Source: CAWFFV01 sp963814985 (lineage in GTDB: Bacteria > Chloroflexota > Ktedonobacteria > Ktedonobacterales > Ktedonobacteraceae). Taken from it: 8,126 nucleotides of DNA. The DNA is taken from positions 1 to 8,126 of the forward strand of contig CAWFFV010000072.1 in NCBI GenBank assembly GCA_963814985.1, written 5' to 3'. Below, piece after piece: positions 1 through 6,045 of the stretch. Under the pieces are notes generated by a model. That model worked only from the letters and a program-made list of their open reading frames with translations, made no database searches and was not told the DNA's origin. Position 1 is the first letter of the stretch; each line of letters starts with the position of its first letter. The position numbers were made by a program, and so were the translations under genes.

Positions 1-20
1 GGGATGAGATGACAGAAAAG

Positions 21-71
21 AACCCGCCGCAAGTCGTTGCGGTTTGAACCCATGCGGTCAGGCGGGGTTTT
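21..71 (+). repeat. Left-end hairpins of IS200/IS605-type element
   Basis: A cluster of nested inverted repeats lies just before tnpA. CCGCAA (27-32) and TTGCGG (37-42) form a perfect 6-bp stem with a GTCG loop. GGTT/AACC (41-44, 47-50) form a small stem. AACCCGCC (21-28) can pair with GGCGGGGTT (61-69) with one bulged base as an outer stem. IS200/IS605 elements are known to have subterminal imperfect palindromes, recognised as single-stranded hairpins by the Y1 transposase. The exact cleavage site cannot be fixed from this sequence alone. Confidence 0.6.
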
Positions 72-128
72 CCTACGGCTTGAGCCCTTGCTTCTGCATT
101 TTGTCTAAATTTCACGTATAGTAGACGT

Positions 129-538
129 ATGGAAAAATAGATCGGCTAAGCTACAAGCGAGAGGAACACAGAATCCATCTCATTGTGTACCATCTCATTT
201 GGTGCCCACGTCGACGAAAGCCCATTTTAATAGGTGCCATCAAGACACGATGTGAGCAACTTATCAGCATGAAGTGTGAAGAAAAAGGGTGGGATATTCT
301 TACGTTGGCAATTCAGCCGGATCACATCCATCTCTTTGTACGTGCTACTCCCTCTGATAGTGCGGCTGATGTCATCAAGGAAGTCAAAGGAATGACCTCA
401 TTTCATTTGAGGCGTGAATTCCCTGAAATTCTCACCAAGTTGCCCTCAACGTGGACCCGTTCGTATTTCTCTAGCACTGCTGGCGTGGTGAGTGCAGAAA
501 CGATTCAGAAATACATTGACGCTCAGAAAGGCGTATAA
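129..538 (+). pseudogene. tnpA: IS200-family Y1 (HUH) transposase TnpA, frameshifted at its start
   Basis: TnpA cuts and rejoins single-stranded IS ends through a tyrosine nucleophile. The family hallmarks are present: YHLIWCPRRRKP near the N-terminus, the HUH motif as QPDHIHLF (His codons 323-325 and 329-331), WTRSYFSSTAG, and the catalytic Tyr in QKYIDAQ (codon 512-514). The uninterrupted frame opens only at GTG 185, but homologous sequence runs further upstream in the same frame (RLSYKREEHRIHLI). It would join ATG 129 if the A-run at 133-137 had six A residues instead of five; as written, ATG 129 reads M-E-K-stop. I therefore call a one-base deletion. GTG 185 lacks a well-spaced ribosome site (AGAGGA at 160-165 is too far), so a shortened protein is unlikely to be well made. 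A TATAGT at 117-122 could be a -10 box. Family call is firm; loss of function is likely. Confidence 0.85.
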
Positions 539-543
539 CGCAC

Positions 544-2129
544 ATGGCAAAGGTGACCAGGACGATCCAGCAGGCTTTGAACTATCAGCCCGACCATGCT
601 GCATGGTTTGCGGCCAACCAGGACCTGTTTAACCGTGTGGTCGCCTTTTACTTTGGCGTGATCAATGCCCATGAAAAGCTGATAGGACCTTCCAAAAAGA
701 GGCCCCCTGCACTAGAGAAACTTACTCACCATACAACGGACAACCCCGACCCGATCATGCCCTTGACCTCAATTGCTGGAACATATCCCCGCGATGTTCC
801 GGCGTGCCGCTATTAACGCCGCGTCGGCTCCGCACATGCTTTCTTCAGCAGCCTCAAGAAGTGGAAAGCCAGGAACAAAAAAGCAGAAGCCAGGGGCAAG
901 AAATGCGGAGACCGCCCCCCCGTGCCCCCACGCACCTGGAGAAAATCTGCCTCATTCTATGCTGGCATGTGGAAAAACCGAACGGCTTCTACTTCCTGCT
1001 CAAGGCGTGGGCCGGCTCGTGTTGGGCCTGGGTGAAGGTGCGAACTCTGGGAAGAGAGGGAGAAAACGGCTTTGAACCGGGCAGCCCCTCTTTAGTCTGC
1101 AAAGGCAAGCAGTGGTGGCTGCATACTCCTGTTGAGAAGAAATTCACCAGTCCAGCAAAAGTCGCTGAGCAGATCGCCAATACCGCGACAAAACTCTGTT
1201 CAGTCGACCTCAATCTTGGCTAGAACCTCGCCGTCTGCACTATTCAGACTGTCGAAGGTACGATTTTCTTCCACCCAATTTCTCAAGGGTGGCAAACGGG
1301 TAAACGGCTTTAGGAAGAGACAGCTCGGAATTATTGCACGGAATTGCAGCAAGACGGAATCATTGCCGAAGAGGAGCAGGATAATGCTGCACTCTGGCAA
1401 CAGATCCGCCACCATGATGAAACCCAGTCCCATCAGATCAGCGCCCGCATTGTCCAATTTGCCAAGGCTCACGGTGCAAGCATCCTGGTCTTTGAACACT
1501 TAGGCAATCTGAAGCCAGAGCGAGGGAAATATAGCAAACGCGGCAATACAAAACGTGCCTTCTGGATGAAGGGGCGTATCTTCCAATACGCCAAATACAA
1601 AGCCTGGAATGAAGGCATCATCACGAGCCGCGCAACCTCGCAACACGAGCCGTGAATGTGCCCGTTGCCATTCGTTGGTGATCCGCTATGCACAAGGATT
1701 ACCCGAAGAAGGCTACACGGGAGGGACTCCGCTCGTGGTCTGTTCTCCTGTGGGATGCGGGGCAATGCTGATCGCAATGCCGCCATCGTGATCGGACAAC
1801 GGCTCATCACCCGTCATCAAGAAAAGCCTCGCACTCTTCCTGCTCAAAAGGCGAGAGAGGATGAGAAATCATCAGGTGAGATCATCTGTCAGGATGCCAA
1901 AAGGGATGAGAGACCATCTATCTCTCTAACTGGGCGTGCAGATCATCTGGGGCATGGTACCGCCCACGAGAGAAAAACGCAGGATGGAAGCGAGTTTTCC
2001 CCCGATTCCTACCCAACTACGCCTATTCACCGAGTAGCTTCTACGAGGCATATACTCACAATGAGCGACTACGGAGGAGTGGAAGAAGCCGCCGTCCCTT
2101 CAGGGCGTGCGGAGTGTCACATGTGGTAA
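544..2129 (+). pseudogene. tnpB: IS605-type TnpB (RuvC-like RNA-guided nuclease), multiply frameshifted
   Basis: TnpB is the omega-RNA-guided nuclease of IS605-group elements. The protein can be followed over about 528 codons only by changing frame repeatedly. Approximate segments are 544-780, 780-822, 823-990, 990-1270, 1270-1356, 1356-1636, 1636-1750 and 1750-2129. RuvC-type acidic residues survive: Asp in SVDLNL (1206-1208), Glu in VFEHLGN (1494-1496) and Asp in GNADRNA (1770-1772). A zinc-ribbon is visible as Cys codons at 1657, 1666, 1741 and 1750. A TAG at 1221-1223 right after the first RuvC motif probably replaces a CAG Gln codon, so decay includes substitutions as well as indels. The last ~110 codons are polar and not recognisable, and may overlap the omega RNA. 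No intact nuclease can be made from this copy. Confidence 0.85.
2089..2120 (+). repeat. Right-end hairpin of the IS element
   Basis: CCGC (2089-2092) pairs with GCGG (2109-2112) and CCC (2096-2098) with GGG (2103-2105) around a TTCA loop, with a 3x3 internal mismatch. GAGTGTCAC follows directly. Its place at the 3' end of tnpB suits the right end. In IS605 systems the right end also forms the 3' part of the omega-RNA scaffold, with the guide taken from the flanking DNA, here from about 2121 on. The exact end is inferred. Confidence 0.45.
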
Positions 2130-2132
2130 AAT
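2124..2132 (+). promoter_or_regulatory. Extended -10 promoter element
   Basis: TGG-TAAAAT fits an extended -10 box (TGn followed by a TATAAT-like hexamer, 5 of 6). It lies immediately after the IS right end and about 160 bp before the first downstream start codon. The same 11-mer TGTGGTAAAAT occurs at 4460-4470 before the DUF169 gene, which supports a promoter role. No good -35 box is visible, which extended -10 promoters tolerate. Confidence 0.4.
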
Positions 2133-2212
2133 CGGCATACTGAGGCTAAGGGGCATATCTGTACAGTGAGAGCTTATTGGTCAGTTCTCTCCACCTTTCT
2201 TATTCTCCGTGT

Positions 2213-2273
2213 GCTTCTATTTATCTATCTATCCATTGATAGATAGAAGCAGATCAGTTGCATTCATTGATCT
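2213..2273 (+). promoter_or_regulatory. Two leader hairpins before the 2291 start
   Basis: CTATCTATC (2225-2233) and GATAGATAG (2238-2246) form a perfect 9-bp stem with a CATT loop; GCTT (2213-2216) and AAGC (2247-2250) can extend it across a bulge. AGATCA (2251-2256) and TGATCT (2268-2273) form a second 6-bp stem with an 11-nt loop, followed by six A residues and the GGAGG ribosome site. There is no U-run, so a simple terminator is not supported. A role in mRNA leader regulation is possible but unproven. Confidence 0.4.
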
Positions 2274-2280
2274 AAAAAAT

Positions 2281-2293
2281 GGAGGTTACCGTG
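2281..2293 (+). promoter_or_regulatory. Strong Shine-Dalgarno site fixing GTG 2291
   Basis: GGAGG at 2281-2285 is five bases from GTG 2291-2293, a near-ideal spacing. It is the best ribosome binding site of the window and decides the start and frame of the small downstream gene, although that frame is interrupted by TGA after 16 codons. Confidence 0.65.
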
Positions 2294-2482
2294 AAAGAAA
2301 CCGTTAAAACGTTCAAACAAGCACATAGCAGCAGTTCCTGAGCATTCGGGGCCAAAGGGAATCGGCATGGCAGTGGCTTTCGATTGGGGACTGGTGGTGC
2401 AATTGCTGGTAATGCCAGTTCTTCTGACCCTGTTAGGGAAATTTCGGTCTCTTCCAGCAATCCGAAACGAGTTCTCCTATGA
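2291..2482 (+). pseudogene. Short basic Gly/Ser-rich protein with an internal TGA
   Basis: I do not recognise this gene. From GTG 2291 it reads MKETVKTFKQAHSSSS and then TGA at 2339-2341. The same frame continues open for 46 more codons (AFGAKGNRHGSGF, then a Gly/Ala stretch, then SSSNPKRVLL) to TGA 2480-2482, which overlaps the next start as ATGA. The overlap argues that the whole 63-codon frame was once one gene and that the internal TGA is a nonsense change, perhaps from CGA or TGG. No membrane segment or signal peptide is visible; the protein would be basic and flexible. A small secreted or precursor peptide, or a structural partner of the next membrane protein, are both guesses. Alternatively only the 16-residue peptide is made, as a leader peptide. 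Confidence 0.45.
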
Positions 2483-2878
2483 CAATGCTCATTTCGTTCC
2501 TGCTCTCTTTACCTGTTGCTATTTTATTTGCTGTTTTCAGGTGAAGGTATACGCCGTGGATGGAAGTGGACGCGCCCCTGGCAGATAGGATTTAATGCCC
2601 TCGGTACCCTGGGTGGTTTTGCATCCCTCTTCGCTCTCTGGCAGGCGAGCAAGCACGGGGACTACTGGCTACTTGTGACCACCATTATTTTATTGATCTC
2701 TTCACCATTAATTGTATGGCGTCTGAGTGGACCTTGAGGACAGGCACTGGTCAGAACGGTGAAGAGTGTGGAGGGGAGAGATGCCCGCAAACGACATGGT
2801 GGCCTCTGGATCTTCTTTATTATTCTCTGGGCTATTGCTGGTGGCGTGCTCCAGGCAATTGCTGCAACACCCAGGTAA
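2479..2878 (+). pseudogene. Small four-helix membrane protein, frameshift plus internal TGA
   Basis: This begins at ATG 2479 in an ATGA overlap with the preceding gene, suggesting translational coupling. Segment one is MTMLISFLLSLPVAILFAVF, then TGA 2542-2544. Removing one T from the T-run near 2535-2538 joins it to the frame reading GEGIRRGWKWTRPW, a helix around GFNALGTLGGFASLFALW, and a helix around WLLVTTIILLISSPLIVW, ending in TGA 2735-2737. The same frame stays open beyond that TGA (GQALVRTVKSVEGRDARKRHG) into a fourth hydrophobic segment (LWIFFIILWAIAGGVLQAI), ending at TAA 2876-2878. The corrected protein has about 132 residues, four predicted membrane helices and basic loops. I cannot name the family. 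The total length fits exactly one extra base, supporting a single indel. Confidence 0.5.
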
Positions 2879-2972
2879 GCATAAGACTACCTAAAGATAC
2901 ACAAGAGTATGTTAAACTGCATCATGAGAAATCTATCATTTTCTATTCGATGTATGCTGAAAGGTTGTTAGT

Positions 2973-3769
2973 GTGAGCGAAATTCAGAAAATCATTAGAA
3001 TGGCATTCTGTTCTCAATGCAGTTGTAGACGCCGATGTTCGTGCCTCCCTCCCAACGTTAGGCTCGTCTGAGGTATTGTTGCTTATACGGATGGTGCATG
3101 TATCAAAAATCCCGGTGGCCCGGCTGGCTGGAGTGCGTTGCTGTGGGCTGCCGCTGATGCAGTTGACGGACATGTACGTGAAGGTGCTCCTTGCTTTGAA
3201 TGTACGGACATATTCCCAGAGCGCAGACGACTACCAACAACCGAGCTGAGATTTCGGCAGTACTTCCTGATCCTCGTGTCTGGCGCCACCTTCTCTCCCT
3301 CTCACAATCTACAGTGATAGCGAATCTACCATCAAAGTCGCACAGGGAACCTATCAGATGAAAGCTAACCCTGACTTGTGGTCAGTGTATCGCAAACTCC
3401 TTGGCTACCGTAAGCAGCCTCCTACATTTGTGTGGGTACGTGGGCATGCGGGTTGATGAACATAACGAGCGTGCTGACGAGCTTGCTGGATTGGGCGCTT
3501 TCAACAGGAATCATACCGCCTATGAAAAATGGCAAGCTTCTCAGACTCCCGAAGCACACAATGCGCCTTCCTCCACCGAATTAAGTGCACTACGTCAGCA
3601 AGTACAGAAACTCAAAGCAATGCTTGATACTCCAAGTAGCCCTCGGATCAGTGATCAAGAGCGCAAATTTATTACTGATATGGCAAAACGTCTCCAAAAG
3701 AATAACTTTGCGCCCACTGAGAAACAAGGTAATTGGGTCAAGGGTCTGGTGACAAAATATCGTGTATAG
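2973..3769 (+). pseudogene. rnhA: Ribonuclease HI with C-terminal extension, multiply frameshifted
   Basis: RNase HI cleaves the RNA strand of RNA-DNA hybrids. From GTG 2973 (VSEIQKII) the protein needs about five frame changes: near 2995, 3083, 3215, 3255-3300 and 3453. Catalytic motifs are still readable: Asp in LLYTDGACIKNPGG (3090-3092), Glu in TTTNNRAEISAVL (3248-3250), Asp in TIYSDSESTIKV (3316-3318), then WVRGHAG and EHNERADELAG with the last Asp at 3476-3478. Removing one T near 3453 restores GHAGDEHNERADELA. After the RNase H domain come ~100 residues intact in one frame: a linker, a coiled-coil-like LSALRQQVQKLKAML, and a terminal module around SDQERKFITDMAKRL ending in GLVTKYRV. 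The extension is not part of classical RNase HI. The broken N-terminal half makes an active enzyme unlikely. Confidence 0.8.
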
Positions 3770-3868
3770 TGGCTCTTCTGGTTATCTCTTCCACTTCCTC
3801 GGCATCAACGGCGCTTCGCAAGCTAATGTTTATAAGTGGTGCTCAAATTTTAGGAAATGGGCAAAAAT

Positions 3869-3921
3869 GATCTCCTGCGTCACAGTAGGAAAATCCAAAG
3901 ATCCAACGAACGCAGGAGATC
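3869..3921. repeat. Perfect 12-bp inverted repeat, 29-nt loop
   Basis: GATCTCCTGCGT (3869-3880) is the exact reverse complement of ACGCAGGAGATC (3910-3921). The loop is AT-rich. A second small palindrome, TGGCA-TAAT-TGCCA, follows at 3924-3937. The structure sits between the convergent ends of the RNase H remnant (3769) and the YCII-like gene (3978). A bidirectional terminator, a palindromic repeat unit, or a mobile-element scar are possible; no clear U-run supports a canonical terminator. Confidence 0.6.
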
Positions 3922-3977
3922 TTTGGCATAATTGCCATCAAACTATGGCACAAATGAAAAAACAGCAGGAGACAATA

Positions 3978-4277
3978 TCACTGCGAGGAGAGCGTCTCGA
4001 ACGAAGTAAATGGTCCCAGTGGGATCAGCTCCCAATCAATCAGGCCGTGTTTCACCAGGGGTAACGCACTGAGGACATGCCGGGCCTCATCCAGATCGGC
4101 GCATTCCAATATCAGGACAGCTCCGGCTCGATCAGGGGGCTGTCGAAAGTAGAGTTCACGGACAACGCCGCTCTTATAGAGTTTCCAGGCGGTCTCTACC
4201 TCTTCACGCAGGTGCGGATAGAAATCTCGCTTTGGCTCGACGCCAGGTTGGATTATATCCAGTGCAAGAATTTTCAT
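3978..4277 (-). CDS. YCII / muconolactone-isomerase-like small protein
   Basis: An intact 99-codon gene starting MKILALDIIQPGV and containing ELYFRQPPDRAGAVLILECADLDEA (split here as ELYFRQPPDR and AGAVLILECADLDEA), then LPLVKHGLIDWELIPLGPF. Length and pattern match YCII/muconolactone delta-isomerase-like proteins, with a ferredoxin-like alpha-beta fold that usually works as a small oligomeric cytosolic protein. Substrate is unknown here. The start is supported by AGAGGAAA seven bases upstream on the minus strand. It diverges from the DUF169 gene across a 260-bp spacer rich in palindromes. It is one of two cleanly coding genes in the window. The family-level call is fairly sure; an isomerase reaction is not claimed. 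Confidence 0.8.
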   Translation of the reverse strand: MKILALDIIQPGVEPKRDFYPHLREEVETAWKLYKSGVVRELYFRQPPDRAGAVLILECADLDEARHVLSALPLVKHGLIDWELIPLGPFTSFETLSSQ

Positions 4278-4308
4278 GAAAGTGTTTCCTCTTTTCTCAC
4301 ATTAGCTC

Positions 4309-4406
4309 ACTCACTGTGAGTACGAGCACAAGCTTCTCGTACTTTGAGTGCCACTGTACCAGAATGTTTCTCAGAGAGCAAGTACGCACTTCAAAGTGCG
4401 CTACTT
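4309..4406. promoter_or_regulatory. Cluster of palindromes between divergent genes (candidate operators)
   Basis: Three inverted repeats lie here: ACTCA-CTG-TGAGT (4309-4321); AGTACGAG (4319-4326) with CTCGTACT (4336-4343), a perfect 8-bp pair; and AAGTACGCACTT (4380-4391) with AAGTGCGCTACTT (4394-4406), 12 pairs with one bulge. A motif like ACTTTGA-GTGC occurs at 4341-4352 and, on the other strand, within the third repeat. The first two are 32-66 bp upstream of the YCII-like start, in the expected promoter zone. Binding sites for a dimeric repressor are a reasonable inference, but no regulator gene is seen in the window. Confidence 0.45.
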
Positions 4407-4461
4407 ATCCGGAGGAAACCACGACATAAACTCTGCCTTGTTATAGGGTATGGGGATTTTG

Positions 4462-4470
4462 TGGTAAAAT
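4462..4470 (+). promoter_or_regulatory. Extended -10 box upstream of DUF169 gene
   Basis: TGG-TAAAAT matches an extended -10 element and repeats the 11-mer found at 2122-2132. It lies 68 bp before the DUF169 start. TTGTTA at 4438-4443 is a possible -35 hexamer but is 21 bp away, longer than ideal. Confidence 0.45.
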
Positions 4471-4537
4471 TGTACAGGATTTAAATATCATTTCCACATG
4501 TAAGCAGCAAAGTTGGTGAATAGAAAGAAGTGGCATT

Positions 4538-5242
4538 TTGTATCATAAAACCGCAAATCGCTTCAAAGAATATCTACAACTGCAACATACCCCTATCGGA
4601 CTCGCTTTTGTTGAGGGGATACCAGAGGATATTCAGCACAAAGCTACCCGTGTGCCATCTGCCTGTACATTCTGGCGTCTAGCCGAACAAGGGGTCTTCT
4701 ATGCAACAGCCGAAGATCACCAGGAATGTCCCATTGGCATGATGACGATGGGTTTTACCATGCCTGAGTCGGCACAGCAGCGAGCACAAGCGTTAGTGGA
4801 AACGATGGCAAGTGTGCAATATTTTTCACCTGCGGAAGTAAGTGCACTTCCAGTTGTCCAGAAGCCCTATCAGAGTATAATCTATGGGCAACTCGACCAG
4901 TTTCCGGTTGCAGCGGATGTTGTGCTCTGTATTTTGAATGCACAACAGGCCATGCTCGTTGCCGAGGCATCAGGACAGGTAAACTGGCTGCAAGGAGGCC
5001 AGATTGCTTTTGGGCGACCGACCTGTGGGATCATACCGCGCACTCTGCACAAGGGTGAAAATTCGATGAGTTTCGGCTGTGTAGGTGCACGCACTTATAT
5101 CCAGCTATCCCCTGCTGAAATGGTCCTGACCATCCCCGGCCAAAATTTTATAGATCTGGTGGATCGATTGCAAACGGTAGTTACCGCTAATACGGCTCTT
5201 GCTCCATTTCATCAGCAACAGAAGGCTCTCTTTGATGCGTAG
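4538..5242 (+). CDS. DUF169 family protein
   Basis: An intact 234-codon gene of the uncharacterised DUF169 family, present in archaea and bacteria. Features I associate with the family are CPIGMMTMGF (Cys64), GRPTCGIIP (Cys163) and SFGCVGARTYIQL (Cys181), plus Cys43 in PSACTFWRL. The spaced cysteines could bind a metal or act in redox chemistry, but this is not established. No signal peptide or membrane segment is seen, so it should be cytosolic. The start is TTG 4538, preceded by GAAAGAAG at 4523-4530, 7 bases upstream; no ATG or GTG lies in frame nearby, and ATT 4535 is a weaker alternative. It is followed after 12 bp by the APH-like gene, whose ribosome site overlaps this stop codon, so the two were probably one transcript. 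Confidence 0.8.
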   Translation: MYHKTANRFKEYLQLQHTPIGLAFVEGIPEDIQHKATRVPSACTFWRLAEQGVFYATAEDHQECPIGMMTMGFTMPESAQQRAQALVETMASVQYFSPAEVSALPVVQKPYQSIIYGQLDQFPVAADVVLCILNAQQAMLVAEASGQVNWLQGGQIAFGRPTCGIIPRTLHKGENSMSFGCVGARTYIQLSPAEMVLTIPGQNFIDLVDRLQTVVTANTALAPFHQQQKALFDA

Positions 5243-5254
5243 GTAGAGTCAGTG

Positions 5255-6045
5255 ATGAATAGAGTTCAAATAGCCCGTCTCTGTACCATCTTTGGTCTAG
5301 GAACACCCTTAATGGAGCCACGGGCCAGTATTGGGAGGACTTTTACACCGCATCTGGTGTTTGACCACCACGGAGGGTAAGTTTGCGGTGAAGCAGCTTA
5401 ATCCGGCAATTTTGTGTACGCCACATATCCATGAGGGATACCGTGAGACGGAGCAGATTGCCGCTGCGATGGCGACAGCAGGAATCCCTGCTGTCGCGGC
5501 ACTGGAAGGTAAGGGCGGACGGGTGCAACAGATTGATGATATCACGGTGATGGTGTATAAGTGGATTGCGGGAGAGATTTTATCGTCTGGACCTGTAGAG
5601 TCCAGTCGTGCCCACCAGATTGGGGCAATCGTGGGACAAATGCATGCACTTCATCTCCAATTTTCTACCTTACCATTACCAGAGTGGAAACATTTTCTCG
5701 ATGATGATTGGGATATGTTAACGTTTCATGCCGCAGATGGAGGTATTCCATGGGCCTATCAAGTTCGTGTAGCACTTCCCAAACTTTCCACCTGGAGCAG
5801 GCTATATGAAAATGCAGGACATAGACTAAACTGTACGCTCGTTGTTAGCCATCGTGATCTTGATCAAAAAAATGTCATATGGCAGGCAGCCGATACCCCA
5901 ATGCTCATCGATTGGGAGGCAGCCGGTCTGATCAATCCCACAATGGAGTTGGCGGGAGTAGCGTTGTCCTGGAGTGGGCAGCACAACAGGTATGCCAGCA
6001 GAGGATACCTTCGCGGCTGTATTTGAAGGATACACGAGTGTCGGT
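5255..6045 (+). pseudogene. APH/choline-kinase-fold phosphotransferase, frameshifted and 3'-truncated
   Basis: Starts at ATG 5255 (MNRVQIARLCTIFGLGTPLM) with AGGTAGAG at 5241-5248 as ribosome site. An extra G in the GGG run near 5332 shifts the frame; removing it gives SIGGLLHRIWCLTTTEGKFAVKQL, read here in two parts (SIGGLLHRIW and CLTTTEGKFAVKQL). The N-lobe Lys is in FAVKQL. The catalytic loop is SHRDLDQKNV (Asp 5856-5858, Asn 5871-5873) and the metal site is LIDWEAAG (Asp 5910-5912). A second one-base insertion near 5990 separates ELAGVALSWSGQ from MPAEDTFAAVFEGYTSVGG. Coding similarity then ends abruptly near 6045, where the sequence becomes antisense of a protein kinase. Family members phosphorylate small substrates such as aminoglycosides, choline or sugars; the substrate here is unknown. 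Loss of function is likely. Confidence 0.8.

Larger units (their letters stand above)
21..2120 (+). mobile_element. Degenerate IS200/IS605-type element (tnpA + tnpB)
   Basis: The element has a hairpin-rich left end, a Y1 HUH transposase (tnpA), a closely following RuvC-like tnpB, and a hairpin right end closing in GGAGTGTCAC at 2111-2120. Gene order, orientation and the 5-bp gap between tnpA and tnpB match IS605-group elements. These do not make target-site duplications, so the ends are estimates from the hairpins. Both genes are broken, so the copy is probably immobile unless a related copy supplies the proteins. The TnpA and TnpB sequences resemble those I associate with Ktedonobacteria, from memory and unsearched. 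Confidence 0.7.

Noticed and set aside
1..13. Similarity of the first bases (GGGATGA) to the reverse complement of the edge repeat core
   Set aside because: Only seven bases agree before the sequences diverge; not enough to propose flanking inverted repeats.
989..1810. Several minus-strand frames of 74-113 codons across tnpB
   Set aside because: They are shadows of tnpB; the RuvC and zinc-ribbon motifs are clearly on the plus strand.
2213..2250. Rho-independent terminator after the IS element
   Set aside because: The stem is strong but AT-rich and is not followed by a T-run on either strand.
2272..2460. 62-codon minus-strand frame
   Set aside because: Antisense shadow of the small plus-strand gene; no ribosome site or recognisable motif.
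2367..2588. Hydrophobic plus-strand frame beginning MAVAFDWGLVV as the main gene
   Set aside because: It has no ribosome site, and the frame set by GGAGG-GTG at 2281-2293 plus the ATGA overlap at 2479 explains the region better.
2339..2737. TGA recoding (TGA read as an amino acid) in the small gene pair
   Set aside because: Other genes in the window use TGA as an ordinary stop or are interrupted by TAG as well, and frameshifts are common, so decay is simpler. No selenocysteine-type stem-loop was recognised after either TGA.
2716..2976. 86-codon plus-strand frame rich in Trp and Cys
   Set aside because: It overlaps the fourth helix of the membrane gene in another frame, with an unlikely composition and no ribosome site.
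3762..4064. 100-codon plus-strand frame overlapping the end of RNase H and the YCII-like gene
   Set aside because: It runs through the 12-bp inverted repeat and is antisense to a convincing gene; no recognisable family features.
4077..4319. 80-codon plus-strand frame
   Set aside because: Antisense shadow of the YCII-like gene.
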